12,293 bases of DNA from Bacteroidota bacterium (GTDB lineage: Bacteria > Bacteroidota > Bacteroidia > Chitinophagales > Chitinophagaceae). Within the stretch, counting starts at the first letter, position 1; the number at the start of each line of letters is the position of its first letter. The stretch is taken from NCBI GenBank assembly GCA_023391015.1, contig JAEWBT010000080.1, forward strand, positions 1-12,293, written 5' to 3'. The translations under genes and the position numbers were made by a program. Of the stretch, positions 12,100 to 12,293 are shown piece by piece. The notes beneath the pieces were generated by a model, which saw only the letters and a list, made by a program, of their open reading frames with translations, had not been told where the DNA came from and did no database searches.

Positions 12100-12293
12100 A
12101 TGATTGAAATCAAGGTGCCTTCCGTAGGCGAATCTATCTCCGAAGTAACGCTGGTGAAATGGACCAAAAAAGACGGCGATTACGTGCAGCGCGATGAAGT
12201 GCTGTGCGAGCTGGAGTCCGAAAAGGCCACCTTTGAACTGAACGCCGAGCAGGCGGGCATTTTCCACCCCGTAGCCGAAGAAGGCGCTACGCT
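12100..12293 (+). CDS. sucB: 2-oxoglutarate dehydrogenase E2 (dihydrolipoyl succinyltransferase), 5' part
   Basis: Only the first 64 complete codons are in the window; the frame is open at the right edge. They encode a lipoyl domain beginning MIEIKVPSVGESISEVTLVK, with the lipoyl-lysine region ELESEKATFEL (Lys42 as the attachment site). The GESISE start and the KATFEL context are typical of the 2-oxoglutarate dehydrogenase E2 rather than the pyruvate enzyme. It would carry succinyl groups between E1 and CoA in the citric acid cycle. It is the only plus-strand gene and is divergent from mutY. The start is supported by the -7 box at 12069 and by the N-terminal match. Pyruvate or branched-chain E2 remains possible because the catalytic domain is outside the window. 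Confidence 0.9.
   Translation, partial: MIEIKVPSVGESISEVTLVKWTKKDGDYVQRDEVLCELESEKATFELNAEQAGIFHPVAEEGAT

Overview
The window looks like a chromosomal segment of a Bacteroidota bacterium, probably from the Chitinophagia/Saprospiria side. This is inferred from gene content and order: mutY-ssb-gldE, then dut, a sugar-phosphate nucleotidyltransferase, a TPR protein and a DUF4292 lipoprotein, plus a DUF3667 protein. TAnnTTTG-type -7 boxes and the lack of Shine-Dalgarno sequences fit the same phylum. Every gene except the one at the right edge lies on the minus strand.

Layout, left to right. Positions 1-240 hold a 22-bp tandem repeat array that ends in an inverted copy of its own unit. Positions 279-365 hold a small inverted-repeat (MITE-like) element just past the 3' end of a sugar-nucleotide operon. 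Positions 416-4240 hold that operon, read right to left: rfbF (glucose-1-phosphate cytidylyltransferase), rfbG (CDP-glucose 4,6-dehydratase), a DUF3667 membrane protein and an RmlC-like epimerase. Together these would make CDP-4-keto-6-deoxyglucose and epimerise it, or a close relative, for surface glycans. A 488-bp element carrying one GIY-YIG nuclease gene sits between rfbF and rfbG. Its arms match those of the small element at 279-365. Positions 4241-4396 hold heptamer repeats, palindromes and a probable leaderless promoter for rfbF.

Positions 4397-8508 hold a tightly packed cluster: dut, nucleotidyltransferase, TPR protein, DUF4292 lipoprotein. The dut reading frame appears damaged at its C-terminal motif V. 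Positions 8698-11803 hold mutY, ssb and gldE. The usual partner gldD is not there. Positions 11804-12099 form a divergent intergenic region with an array of GTTGGA units and micro-hairpins. At 12100 the plus-strand gene for the 2-oxoglutarate dehydrogenase E2 subunit starts and runs off the window.

Two signals go beyond ordinary annotation. One is the GIY-YIG element with its matching non-coding derivative, which resembles a REP/RAYT-style pairing but with a GIY-YIG nuclease. The other is extreme iteration of the palindrome TTCCGGAA: 18 copies against about 0.2 expected, in all three codon phases of unrelated genes.
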